This document shows positions 17,601 to 33,724 of a stretch of 53,386 nucleotides of DNA, piece by piece (the first letter of the stretch is position 1; every line of letters starts with the position of its first letter). A model generated the notes under the pieces. That model did no database searches. It was not told where the DNA came from and worked only from the letters and a program-made list of their open reading frames with translations. The position numbers were made by a program, and so were the translations under genes. The DNA is taken from positions 1 through 53,386 of the forward strand of contig NZ_CAJXWY010000026.1 of the NCBI RefSeq assembly GCF_913062725.1, read 5' to 3'. Source of the stretch: an uncultured Thiohalocapsa sp. GTDB lineage: Bacteria; Pseudomonadota; Gammaproteobacteria; Chromatiales; Chromatiaceae.

Positions 17601-17994
17601 ACAAACGCGCGCCGCAGCCGTAGAGACGCGCGTGGTAGACGTCAATCCACCGGATCCGGGTACCCTTGTGCGAATGGGCATGAGCATGAGTCCGCTGCGT
17701 ACTGGTGAGTCGAACACCATCACTGCCACCAGCGGCTATGCCAACGAGCGCACGGCGTTCTTCCTCGGCGTTGGCGATGCCGCGCCCGGTATTCGCTCCT
17801 GCGAACAGGCGCAAGCCTTCGTCGATCGCCGTACACCGAACGGCGGCGTGGTCAGCAGCGGAAATGACGGCAGAGCCATTACCCAGCGGGTCATCCCGAG
17901 TCGCTTCTCGGGCAGCTCCATCTGGGGCGTGGCAATCCAGCTGCCAGAAGCCGGCGGTTGCGCGGTTGGTCTGGGCAGCTGGTCTGTCAACTGA
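14605..17994 (+). CDS. Large exported protein with Asp-box repeats and DUF11-type domains
   Basis: A 1129-aa protein with a Tat/Sec-like N terminus (positively charged, then a hydrophobic Ala/Gly stretch to about residue 40, ending near IFAG). Residues about 45-490 contain Asp-box/BNR-like motifs (SVDGGANWS, SPNGENWA, SSDGESWTA, STDGQTWAQ) typical of beta-propellers. About 490-1010 hold four DUF11-like immunoglobulin-fold repeats. The last two are clear duplicates (YDVRWFNG...TECVLTDSYPEGW and YNVRWRNG...TECTLTETYPEGW). DUF11 proteins are often surface-exposed and exosortase-sorted, but here the C terminus (ending GLGSWSVN) has no IPTL/PEP sorting tail and no final helix, so secretion or another anchor is implied. 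Codon use is visibly less GC-rich than in the flanking operons, consistent with acquisition near the ISL3 scar. An AGAGAG run sits about 20 nt before the ATG. A strong terminator follows. Confidence 0.85.
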   Translation: MTRPHRTSNGASPWPRVRLAAAISAALGTGATLSTNIFAGDVVCEDLTEPAWGRPYVVATNPDASDALQEFSFRGLDSASPSLGTGLSDPINSTASPSDFSFIPVISDVLMGVGGFAEPTTSDAVAIYSVDGGANWSLDTFSWTQCGLDSDAIPPVLRDVKLVDLFSADRVSTLDGLPLVSGVAVGDDGYVVVAALAPGLDIPFDGLCEIYQLPGAPRLMAVETDDAGTVVLGGEANGGEPSLWWSGTSADALKQVMGLDALDNGRVEGIAYAPNFEEEGGTWVAVGRAQYRSRTIGWVATSPNGENWALQAGTGDTDTSLPAFNAITVGYVLKSTDIVTAETPPEPVWVAVGDGGAVYTSSDGESWTAQDSGVEEDLRGVHWSDATSLTGEFIAVGDKTTVIVSTDGQTWAQQAPPVFGQSPVPADLYDVDVALDLSMLDISDDIMPVHYAIPLTPSLRAVAVGDAASNVDGPDSIQAGTVVQSDYDRICAAKFAFPTSDDFAPYQEGENTLDYSVEITNVGNYPIGGGITVTDTLPVELQWVGPVGDSMSCTGTEESAEVNCTFFETLESTDTIFGEFEAKANPDFQFYDGDTVTNTATVTAIGPDVSFDVSETTDVVVSQPLVEISKNCVPGMATDATQWEALKSSAVQPQGGFVDPGGVVTCEITVNSPAPASASTVPLSQVTVTETYPRNASFVAARPAPDEGNNVWNLEIAEGETAPTILVTLKVDRDLDGGDLVTNEVSASIDQCPEDPACNASAEDSVTIVASTLDLRLEMTDRADPVEAGSRAIYDVRWFNGASSSTANATECVLTDSYPEGWSFVASQPRPDFGTTNRWTLGNIPRGTGGSATIAVRVPADAADGSVGTNFVNLSCAEGGVTAEQSTRVDGLPTVDLALRMTASENTVKPGDEITYNVRWRNGPRASVDVTECTLTETYPEGWTLVSADPAPDEGTDDTWTLGDIAPNTTGSATITVQVPEDAEPGSTRINNIDLRCNEQTRAAAVETRVVDVNPPDPGTLVRMGMSMSPLRTGESNTITATSGYANERTAFFLGVGDAAPGIRSCEQAQAFVDRRTPNGGVVSSGNDGRAITQRVIPSRFSGSSIWGVAIQLPEAGGCAVGLGSWSVN

Positions 17995-18106
17995 TGCATC
18001 AAAGCCAGTGACCTGCTGTCACATCGGCCTCAGGACGGGGCGCATCGGCTAGGGGTGCTGTTGCCCCCGCCTCCGGTGTAGACGCAGGGACGCGAGCTTG
18101 TTTTGT

Positions 18107-18142
18107 GCCCGGGCCGGTCAGCGTGCCCGGGCTTTTTATTTG
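18107..18142 (+). terminator. Rho-independent terminator
   Basis: GCCCGGGC (18107-18114) pairs with GCCCGGGC (18125-18132) around a 10-nt loop and is followed directly by TTTTTATTT. It lies 113 bp downstream of the DUF11 gene and cleanly separates it from the polyketide synthase operon. The remainder of 17995-18332 must contain the synthase promoter, but no convincing -35/-10 pair was found. Confidence 0.88.
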
Positions 18143-18332
18143 TCTGCACCGTATTGCGCCGCGACACGGGGCACCGTCGGTCGCCTCGTTATCCGCTTGC
18201 GCGCTAGAAGTCGGTGTAGACTTTCGGCGCGCGGGTCTGTTGGCAGGCCGACACCGCCACAAGCTGACAGCGTCAAGCGCTCGTGGCCCCCGCCCCATAT
18301 CAGTCAACCAACGCTGACGGAGCACCCGTTAG

Positions 18333-26798
<8,466 letters not shown>

Positions 26799-26815
26799 GC
26801 GCCCGCGCACATGCC

Positions 26816-29800
26816 ATGCAACAGTTCGACGCCTGCGATATCGCCGTAGTCGGCTTGTCCGGCTTGTTTCCTGCGGCGGCGAATGCCAGCCGCTTCTGGG
26901 CCAACATCCTCGACGGCGTCGACGCCATCGGCGATCCGCTGCCGCAATGGGGCGGCGCACGCTATCTGGATCCGCACAGCACCGCCCTCGACCGGCTCTA
27001 CACCCAGAAAGGCGGCTTCCTGCGCGAGCTCTCGCGCTTCGACCCGGCCGCCTTCGGCATCATGCCCAACTCCCTGCAGGGGAGTGAGCCGGATCAGTAC
27101 CACGCCCTGACCCTCGCCCGCGATGCCCTGCAAGACGCCGGCCTCGGCCCCGGTGCCTACGACGGCGAGCGCACCGGCATCATCCTCGGCCACGGCATTC
27201 ACATCCATCGCGCCAATACCAACGGCATCCAGCATTGCGTGGTGGTGGACCAGACTGTGGATCTGATCGCGGCGCTCACACCGGCACTCGATGCCGCCGC
27301 CGCCGCCGAGGTCAAGCAGCTGCTCAAGCAGGCGCTGCCGCCCATCCATGCCGATTCCATCCCCGGCCTGGTCCCCAATGTCATGACCGGGCGCATCGCC
27401 AACCGGCTCGGCCTCATGGGGCCCAACTACATTCTCGATGCCGCCTGCGCGTCCTCGCTCATCGCGGTGGAATCCGCCATGCTCGAGCTGCAGCGCGGAC
27501 GCGCCGATCTGATGTTGGCCGGCGGCATCAATACCTCCACCTCGCCGCTGGTGTACATGGTGTTCTGCCAGCTCGCCGCCCTGTCGCGCAGCTCGCGTAT
27601 CCGTCCCTTCGATGCCAGCGCCGACGGCACGCTGCTCGGCGAGGGCGGCGGCGTGCTCGCGCTCATGCGGCTCGCCGACGCCCGCGCGGCGGGTCATCGC
27701 ATCTACGCCGTGCTCAAGGCCGTGGGCCAGTCCTCCGACGGCCGCGGCAAGGGCGTCATGGCGCCGTCCGAAGATGGCGAAGCGCTGGCCATGCGGCGCG
27801 CCTACGCGCAATGCGACATCCACCCGCAGACCCTGGGCCTGCTGGAATGTCACGGCACCGGTATCCCCCTCGGCGACCGCACCGAGATCGGCGCCATGCG
27901 ACGCATTTGGGGCACGCGCCCCGGGCGCTTCCCACGCATCGGCATCGGCTCGGTCAAGTCCATGATCGGCCATTGCATTCCCGCCGCCGGCATCGCCTCG
28001 CTCATCAAGGTGTGCCTGGCGTTGCACCATCGGGTGCTGCCGCCCACCCTCTGCGCCGAGGTCAACCCCGGGCTCGGGCTCGACGACACCCCCTTCTACG
28101 TCAACACCGAGACACGCCCCTGGGTGCACCCCAGCGGCGGGCTGCGCCGGGCGGGGGTGAGCGCGTTCGGCTTCGGCGGCGTCAACAGCCATGCGATCCT
28201 CGAGGAGGCGCCCACCGACGCCGAGCCGCTGTGCACCTTCCAGCCCGCCCGCCGGCGCGACGGCGCGCAACTGCTGCTGTTCTCCGCCCCCGATCGCGCC
28301 GACTTGCTGCGGCGTATCGATGCCTGTCTGGCCGACCCGCCCGCCGACCGGCAGGCGCTGGCGCAGCGGGCGGCGCAGCTGTGGCGCGCGCACGACCCGG
28401 CCTGCGGGCACCGGCTCGCCGTCGTCCTCACCCATCCGGACCAGCTCGCCAGCCGTCTCGCCACCGCCCGCGAGAAGCTCGCCGATGCCGGGCGCAGCAA
28501 GCTGCAGACCCGCAATGGCATTTATTTTCGTGCCGCCCCCATGCCGGGCAAGGTGGCCTGTCTGTTTCCCGGCGAGAACTCGCAATACACCAACATGCTG
28601 CGCGATCTGGCGGTGCAGCACCCGGTGCTGCGCGCCTGGCTCGACCGCCTCGACGGGCTCTTCTCGCAGACCCGGGCGGTTGCGCCGTCCGAGGCCATCT
28701 TCCCCGCGCCCACCGGCCTCGACCCGCAGGCGCGCGCATGGCTGCAGGCACAGCTGATGGCCATGGACCTGGGCTCGGAGTCGGTGTTCAGCGCCAATCA
28801 GGGCCTGTATCGGCTGCTCGCCGCCCTGGGCCTGCGCCCGGACATGATGCTCGGTCACAGCACCGGCGAGATCTCGGCGCTCGCAGCCAGCGGCGTGCCG
28901 CGCCTGGACGACGCCGAGATCGGCCGTTACATCCAGCGCATGAATCACATCTACCAGCGGCTCGAGGACGCCGGCGCCATTCCGCCGGGGGTGCTGCTGT
29001 CGGCGGGGCCGGTGGAGCGCGAGCGTGTCCAGGCGTTGGTGGATGCGGACGACGAGCTGTTCCTGACCATGGACAACTGCCGCAACCAAATGGTGGTGTT
29101 CGGCACCGAGGCGGCCATCGAACGCGCCGATGCGGCCCTGCGTGCCCAGGGCGCCATCTGCGCGCGCCTGCCGTTGTCGCGGGGCTATCACACGCCGCAA
29201 ATGGCGCCGATGGCCGACGCCTTCCACCAGCTCTTCGCCGACCTGCCGCTGCGGGACACGGGTATCGCGCTGTACTCCTGTGTGGAGGCGGCACCCTTTC
29301 CCCCCGCCGCCGAGCGCCAGGCGTTTTTGGACACCCTGCGGGCGCAGTACGTCAAGCCGGTGCTGTTCCGCCAGAGCATCGAGCGTCTCTACGCCGATGG
29401 CGCGCGTATTTTCATCGAGGTGGGACCGAGCAGCACCCTGTCCGCCTTCGTGCGCGACATCCTCAGCGCCCGGGAGCACCTGGTGGTGGCCAGCAACGAG
29501 CAGGCACGCCCGGCGCAAGCGCAGCTCATGCACCTGATCGGGCGGCTCTGGGTGGCCGGCGTCGCCCTCGACCCGGGGCCGCTGCTGGCGGCGGACCCGG
29601 CGCCATCGACGCCCGCCGGCGCCTATCTGCCCACCGATTTGCCCTGTCTGACGCTGGCGCCGGCGCAGGCGCAGGCGCTGCGGGCGCACATGGGGCTGCA
29701 CCAGCCCCCAGCCGCCCCAGCGCAGGCCCAGCCCCCGACGCAGGCGATCCCAACGCAGGCGGCCCCGGCACAGGCGACCGCTCCGCAGCCGGTCGCACCC

Positions 29801-29989
29801 CCAGGCACGCCGCAGCCGCCGGCCGCTCCCGAGCCGGCCGGCCCCGGGCCGGCACCCGCCAGCACGCCAGCCGTCGGCGGCGCTGACCCCCGCTCCGCCA
29901 TCGCCCAACACTTCGCCACCATGGACGCCTTCCTCAGCCAGCAGGAACGCCTCATGGCCCACTGGCTATCCCGCCGCAAACAACGCTAA
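26816..29989 (+). CDS. Polyketide synthase KS-AT protein
   Basis: A 1057-aa protein with one KS (about 5-465; DAACASS Cys211, ECHGTG His346, IGHCIPAAG His386) and one AT (about 570-915; GHSTG Ser682). A Pro/Ala-rich linker and a short helical C-terminal tail (MDAFLSQQERLMAHW) follow. The ATG at 26816 lies 17 bp after the first synthase gene; the frame is open further upstream only by overlap. The KS triad is intact, so it is not a chain-length-factor-like decarboxylase on sequence alone. The AT is unusual: it reads PGENSQY where PGQGSQ is usual, and SRGYHTPQM where malonyl-specific ATs have xAFHS. It contains no ACP, so it must act on the ACP of its partner or on the free-standing ACP at 40.3 kb. 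The tail resembles a helix preceding the ACP of the first enzyme. Confidence 0.9.
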   Translation: MQQFDACDIAVVGLSGLFPAAANASRFWANILDGVDAIGDPLPQWGGARYLDPHSTALDRLYTQKGGFLRELSRFDPAAFGIMPNSLQGSEPDQYHALTLARDALQDAGLGPGAYDGERTGIILGHGIHIHRANTNGIQHCVVVDQTVDLIAALTPALDAAAAAEVKQLLKQALPPIHADSIPGLVPNVMTGRIANRLGLMGPNYILDAACASSLIAVESAMLELQRGRADLMLAGGINTSTSPLVYMVFCQLAALSRSSRIRPFDASADGTLLGEGGGVLALMRLADARAAGHRIYAVLKAVGQSSDGRGKGVMAPSEDGEALAMRRAYAQCDIHPQTLGLLECHGTGIPLGDRTEIGAMRRIWGTRPGRFPRIGIGSVKSMIGHCIPAAGIASLIKVCLALHHRVLPPTLCAEVNPGLGLDDTPFYVNTETRPWVHPSGGLRRAGVSAFGFGGVNSHAILEEAPTDAEPLCTFQPARRRDGAQLLLFSAPDRADLLRRIDACLADPPADRQALAQRAAQLWRAHDPACGHRLAVVLTHPDQLASRLATAREKLADAGRSKLQTRNGIYFRAAPMPGKVACLFPGENSQYTNMLRDLAVQHPVLRAWLDRLDGLFSQTRAVAPSEAIFPAPTGLDPQARAWLQAQLMAMDLGSESVFSANQGLYRLLAALGLRPDMMLGHSTGEISALAASGVPRLDDAEIGRYIQRMNHIYQRLEDAGAIPPGVLLSAGPVERERVQALVDADDELFLTMDNCRNQMVVFGTEAAIERADAALRAQGAICARLPLSRGYHTPQMAPMADAFHQLFADLPLRDTGIALYSCVEAAPFPPAAERQAFLDTLRAQYVKPVLFRQSIERLYADGARIFIEVGPSSTLSAFVRDILSAREHLVVASNEQARPAQAQLMHLIGRLWVAGVALDPGPLLAADPAPSTPAGAYLPTDLPCLTLAPAQAQALRAHMGLHQPPAAPAQAQPPTQAIPTQAAPAQATAPQPVAPPGTPQPPAAPEPAGPGPAPASTPAVGGADPRSAIAQHFATMDAFLSQQERLMAHWLSRRKQR

Positions 29990-30019
29990 GGGACAACCAC
30001 CCCAACAACCAACAACCAA

Positions 30020-31045
30020 TCACCCCCCAACGATCGCCACCACCGGCTGCGACAGCGCCCCCGCGGGCACCGACTGCCAGTCGTCGCCGAAGCTGCGCAG
30101 GGTGGTCGCCCCGTTGTCGTGCACCAGCGCCGCCACCAGGCGCCCGTCCACGACGGCGAGACAGGTGTAGTCGTCGAGGCTGCGCAGGCGGCAGGCCTCG
30201 CCGTCGGCCAGCGGATAGAGGTTGCCCGTCGGCGTGGTCCGCAGCTCGCCGCACAACAGGGCCAGGGTGCCGTCGCGGCGCAGCAGCAGCAGCTCGCCGC
30301 CCATGCGCAGCCCGAACAGCCGGCCGCGCATCGCCGCCGAAGTGCCCACGGCCAGCACCACGTCGCTACCCCAGACCACGGCGTCGTGGACCACGGCGTT
30401 CCACGCGTAGCGCCGCAGACCGTCTTGCACCAGCGCCCGCCAGACCTCCTGTGCCGAATCCGGTGCCGGGTCCAGACGCCAGAGCTGAAAACCGCGTCGC
30501 TCGTCGTCGGCGGTGACCACCCAGCGCCCGTCCGCGTCTCTCAGCACCGCACTGATGCGCTGCCCCGTCGCCAGCTCAGGCGCGGGCAAACGGCTGGTCA
30601 CCGCAACCGCGCCGGCGGCCCCGCCCAGCGCGGCGATATCGAGCCCGCCGTCGTCGCGGCGCAACAGCACCGCCGGCGCATCGGCCGCCGCAAAGACAGC
30701 GCTCACGCCGCCCGCGCAGTCGAGCGGCAACGGCTGCAACGCGGGCGGGCCAGCGGCCGCCGCATCCAGCAGCCGCAGGCCGGCATCGGGCAGCAGCACC
30801 AGCGCCCGCGCGGCGTCCAGCGCCGCCAGGCCAATGGCCGCCGCCGGTTGATCGCAGTGCAGTAACAGGCTGGTGCGGCCGTCCGCGTACCACACCAGCA
30901 CCGCCGCACCGGCGTCGGGTGTCTGCTCCAGCGTGAGCAGGCCGGTGCCCCGGCGCCGGCGCAGCCGCAGCGCTGTCACGATGCGGCGCCCGCTGACCGG
31001 GTCCGGACCGCCGTGGATCACAGACAAGCTCGGGTCTGCGCTCAC
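30020..31045 (-). CDS. Unknown protein, beta-propeller-like
   Basis: A 341-aa protein without signal peptide or transmembrane segment. It is rich in short beta-strand/turn units (GLRLLDAAA, GGLDIAALGG, GRWVVTADDE, GTLALLCGE, NLYPLADGE), suggesting a WD-like or PQQ-like propeller, but no family is recognised. Its start overlaps the stop of the upstream sulfotransferase gene by 4 nt (31042-31045), so it is the last, translationally coupled gene of the minus-strand operon. It converges with the KS-AT gene across a 30-bp C/A-rich gap. A scaffold or chaperone role in the biosynthetic complex is conceivable but unproven. Confidence 0.75.
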   Translation of the reverse strand: MSADPSLSVIHGGPDPVSGRRIVTALRLRRRRGTGLLTLEQTPDAGAAVLVWYADGRTSLLLHCDQPAAAIGLAALDAARALVLLPDAGLRLLDAAAAGPPALQPLPLDCAGGVSAVFAAADAPAVLLRRDDGGLDIAALGGAAGAVAVTSRLPAPELATGQRISAVLRDADGRWVVTADDERRGFQLWRLDPAPDSAQEVWRALVQDGLRRYAWNAVVHDAVVWGSDVVLAVGTSAAMRGRLFGLRMGGELLLLRRDGTLALLCGELRTTPTGNLYPLADGEACRLRSLDDYTCLAVVDGRLVAALVHDNGATTLRSFGDDWQSVPAGALSQPVVAIVGG

Positions 31046-31953
31046 TGATAGCCCAGACAGTTGGCGATTTGCCGCAGATAGGCCCGGCGCGCCGCGTCCA
31101 TCGACCGGCCATGCTCGCCCCGGAAGAAGTCATCGAGGTTGCCCATGCGCGGCAGGCCGGGGCGGAAATGCGGGCTGGCGATGAATTTCGGGTCGTTACC
31201 GTCCGGCGCGTTGAAGGGCCCGCGCCGGGCATAGGGCGAGTCTTCCGGGTGCAGCATGGCGTCGATGGCCGCATCATCCGTGCGCAGCCCGAGCCACTCC
31301 GCCACCATCCGCATCATGGGCACGGCGTCCGCCAGCACATCTTCGCCGCGGATACGCAGGTACTGGCCGGGGTTCAGGGTGGCGCAAAAATCCAGGATAT
31401 TGCGTTGCACCATCGGCCACAGCGTCACGGATTTTTTCAACCAGAGTGTCTTCTCTGCTGCCGTCAGCCGTGGCAGGTGCGAGATGAACTCCACAAGCGA
31501 CTTGTGCAGATTCACCGGATGTCGCGTCACATGGAGGTAGCGCGCATCCGGCCAGTCCCGCCGCAACCGGTGCAGGGCCTGCGGGGAAGTGGCGGTCGCG
31601 GGGGATTTCTCCAGGCAGTAGGTGGCACCGGTCTTGGCCTCGGCGAGATCCATCAGGTGCGCGAGCACGTCTTTGCCGTGCCAGGCCATATGCTCCTGCA
31701 GCCAGTTGTTGGCCTCGAGCACGTTCTCGGCGCTGTCGGCGCCGAACTGCAGCAGGGCCAGGGCCCGCAGCAGCCCCCGTGGGCCAAGGAATTTATCCGC
31801 CTGCTGCTCCCGGCGCATGGTGCCCGCAACGCGCTCGCGCATCATCAGGTGCAGCTCCGGAAAGCCGTAGATCTCCGGGTGCTGGCCGATCATCGTCGAG
31901 ATGAGCGACGAGAACGACCGCGGCGGTGAGAGCATCACCAGCAGCTTGGCCAT
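31042..31953 (-). CDS. PAPS-dependent sulfotransferase family protein (1)
   Basis: A 303-aa cytosolic protein. The N-terminal 5'-phosphosulfate-binding loop LSPPRSFSSL (residues 8-17) and the 3'-phosphate-binding segment TRHPVNLHKS (143-152) identify a PAPS sulfotransferase fold; LEKSPAT near residue 114 adds a typical strand. It would transfer sulfate from PAPS to a hydroxyl or amine. The acceptor is unknown; the setting beside a lipid-type synthase suggests the product chain or its head group. It is packed 3 bp after the upstream unknown gene and overlaps the following gene by 4 nt. No PAPS-synthesis genes are visible in the window. Confidence 0.85.
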   Translation of the reverse strand: MAKLLVMLSPPRSFSSLISTMIGQHPEIYGFPELHLMMRERVAGTMRREQQADKFLGPRGLLRALALLQFGADSAENVLEANNWLQEHMAWHGKDVLAHLMDLAEAKTGATYCLEKSPATATSPQALHRLRRDWPDARYLHVTRHPVNLHKSLVEFISHLPRLTAAEKTLWLKKSVTLWPMVQRNILDFCATLNPGQYLRIRGEDVLADAVPMMRMVAEWLGLRTDDAAIDAMLHPEDSPYARRGPFNAPDGNDPKFIASPHFRPGLPRMGNLDDFFRGEHGRSMDAARRAYLRQIANCLGYQ

Positions 31954-31956
31954 GGC

Positions 31957-32520
31957 TCAGCGCTCGTCGTGCGGGTCTGCGGCGGGGGGCGGAGGGTCCA
32001 TGCCCTCGAGCCGTTGCTCCAGCCGTCCAATGAGCTTGCCGATGCCCGTGGCCACCGCCTCCACGATGATCCGCCGGGTCTCGAGCTCGCGCTTCAGTGC
32101 CAAGAGCTCCGAGCGCCCGCTGCCGTCGAGGCGCGCCAGGGTCTCGCCATGCAGCTGGTCCCGCAGGGAGCGCCACACCGCCGCCGCCCCGCGGTGGGCG
32201 TTCTCTTCGGGCTTGGTGAACAGGTGCGGGCGCTCCAGCAGGTCGGCGCGCAGCTGCTCGTCCAGCCGCGCCGCCTGGCGATAGTCGGCGGTTTCACCAA
32301 TCAAATCGGCGTAGTCCGCCGAAAATGGATCGCGGCCGGCGAAGGCGTGTTCGTCTTCCGCCAGCACCGAATCCGGCAGGTCCGCCAAGGCGCCATGCCC
32401 ATCTGCAAAGGTATTCACCGAATCCAGCGTCAGATCCACCACCGCCGCGGGGCCGGCCGACTGCGCGGCGCCCTCGTGCTCGGGCGAGGATTCGGCTTGA
32501 TCAGGAGGTTTCACTGGCAT
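31957..32520 (-). CDS. Hypothetical helical protein
   Basis: A 187-aa protein of unknown function. The acidic N-terminal half is probably disordered (about 1-60, Pro/Ala/Glu-rich). A predicted helical segment follows (DYRQAARLDEQLRADLLER, then LLALKRELETRRIIVEAVA and GKLIGRLEQRLEGM), then a Pro-rich tail. There is no signal peptide or transmembrane helix. It sits tightly before sulfotransferase 1 (3-bp gap), so it belongs to the operon. The late coiled-coil-like part suggests a protein-protein contact role. Confidence 0.72.
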   Translation of the reverse strand: MPVKPPDQAESSPEHEGAAQSAGPAAVVDLTLDSVNTFADGHGALADLPDSVLAEDEHAFAGRDPFSADYADLIGETADYRQAARLDEQLRADLLERPHLFTKPEENAHRGAAAVWRSLRDQLHGETLARLDGSGRSELLALKRELETRRIIVEAVATGIGKLIGRLEQRLEGMDPPPPAADPHDER

Positions 32521-32636
32521 CGTAAGCGTTTGGTCTTCGGCTCTGGGAGACGATCGTGGCGTTGTTCCGGCTTCGGCCGCCTGGGGACGGGTGGGGCTGC
32601 AAGGGTGACGCCAGTCGCCCCCGCAGCCCCTGTGGC

Positions 32637-33584
32637 CTAGCCCCCGGCCGCGCCCTCGAGGGGCGCTGCGCCCAAGCGCATGATGATATCGCGCCGTAGA
32701 TCGTCATAGGCGCGTCGGCCGTGCATGAATCGACGGTTGTCCACCAGGGCCACATCCCCCGGCTGCCAGTCGACATTTTGGGTCAGCTCGTCGGCGATGC
32801 CATGGATCTCGTAGAGCATGTCCACCGGCAGTTCCGAGCCGTCCTCGAACCGGACCTCACTGTCGGCCATGCCCGCGACGTATTCGCGTGCCGCCCAGGG
32901 CAGGATGGAATTGACGAATGCCTTGCCGGCGGTGGTGGGCAGCCAGGCGTGGCAGACGTGGGTGACCTCGATGCCGCCGTCATCGCGTGCGCGCAGCCCC
33001 AGCCCGGCGTCGGCGCAGCGCTGCTCGACCTGGGCCAGATCGTCGCTGCGATAGACCTTGTGCCAGGTGTCTCGATCGTAGATGCGGCGGTATTGGATTT
33101 TCTGCGCATCGAATCGGTTTTGGATCGCGGCGGGCAGGGCATTCCACAGCGCCACGCCATCGCACAGCGTGGTCTCGCCGCGCTCGGCCGCCGGCGTGAT
33201 GCAGCAGAAAAACAGGGCCGCCGGCCGCGGCTGGGTGTAGAACATCTCGCCGTGCAGGGGCACGGCGAGCTTGGCGACGGCGCCGCCGGTGACGGTGAGC
33301 ACGGTGTTGTCGTCGCCGTAGGCCGAGCTGCGGTCGTTGTCGGCGCCCCCCACATAGTCCATGAAGCGGTCCAGAAACCGCTCGGTGAAGTCCTTGAAGC
33401 CGCGGCGATCCAGATCCAGGCCGCGCAACAGCACGGCGCCATACGCCTGGTAGGCGCGCAGCACCGGGCCCAGATCGAGCCGCGCCGGCGTGTCCGCCGC
33501 GCGTGCATCCAACAGTGCACCGGCCCGCAACGGCGTCACCGCCATGGGTGATGCGCTGGCCGTGTCTGACATGCTCGTCATCAT
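32637..33584 (-). CDS. TauD/TfdA-family Fe(II)/2-oxoglutarate dioxygenase
   Basis: A 315-aa cytosolic oxygenase. The iron site is visible: VPLHGEMFY supplies His111 and Glu113, and the distal His is His288 in RRFMHGRRAYDD, with a 2-oxoglutarate-binding Arg in DLRRDI. Family members hydroxylate or oxidatively modify small or carrier-bound substrates; SyrP-like relatives act in secondary metabolism. Here it is expected to hydroxylate the synthase product, possibly creating the acceptor for sulfation. AGGAGG lies immediately upstream of two consecutive ATGs (33584, 33581); the second has the better spacing. A GC hairpin lies in the 140-bp gap between it and sulfotransferase 2. Confidence 0.87.
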   Translation of the reverse strand: MMTSMSDTASASPMAVTPLRAGALLDARAADTPARLDLGPVLRAYQAYGAVLLRGLDLDRRGFKDFTERFLDRFMDYVGGADNDRSSAYGDDNTVLTVTGGAVAKLAVPLHGEMFYTQPRPAALFFCCITPAAERGETTLCDGVALWNALPAAIQNRFDAQKIQYRRIYDRDTWHKVYRSDDLAQVEQRCADAGLGLRARDDGGIEVTHVCHAWLPTTAGKAFVNSILPWAAREYVAGMADSEVRFEDGSELPVDMLYEIHGIADELTQNVDWQPGDVALVDNRRFMHGRRAYDDLRRDIIMRLGAAPLEGAAGG

Positions 33585-33662
33585 AACCTCCTAAGCTGCC
33601 GTGTCGCATGGGTTGGGCGGGGCCGCATCGCGTCCGCACCAGCGCGGCTGCCGCCGCGGGAT

Positions 33663-33682
33663 GCCGGGCGCCGCAGCCCGGC
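33663..33682 (-). other. Intercistronic hairpin
   Basis: GCCGGGC (33663-33669) and GCCCGGC (33676-33682) form a perfect 7-bp stem with a 6-nt loop between sulfotransferase 2 and the dioxygenase gene. There is no T-run on the minus strand, so it may be an mRNA-stability or processing element rather than a terminator. Confidence 0.4.
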
Positions 33683-33724
33683 GCCTTGGCCCCGCCAGCC
33701 GTGGTTAAACACTAAAACCCTGAT

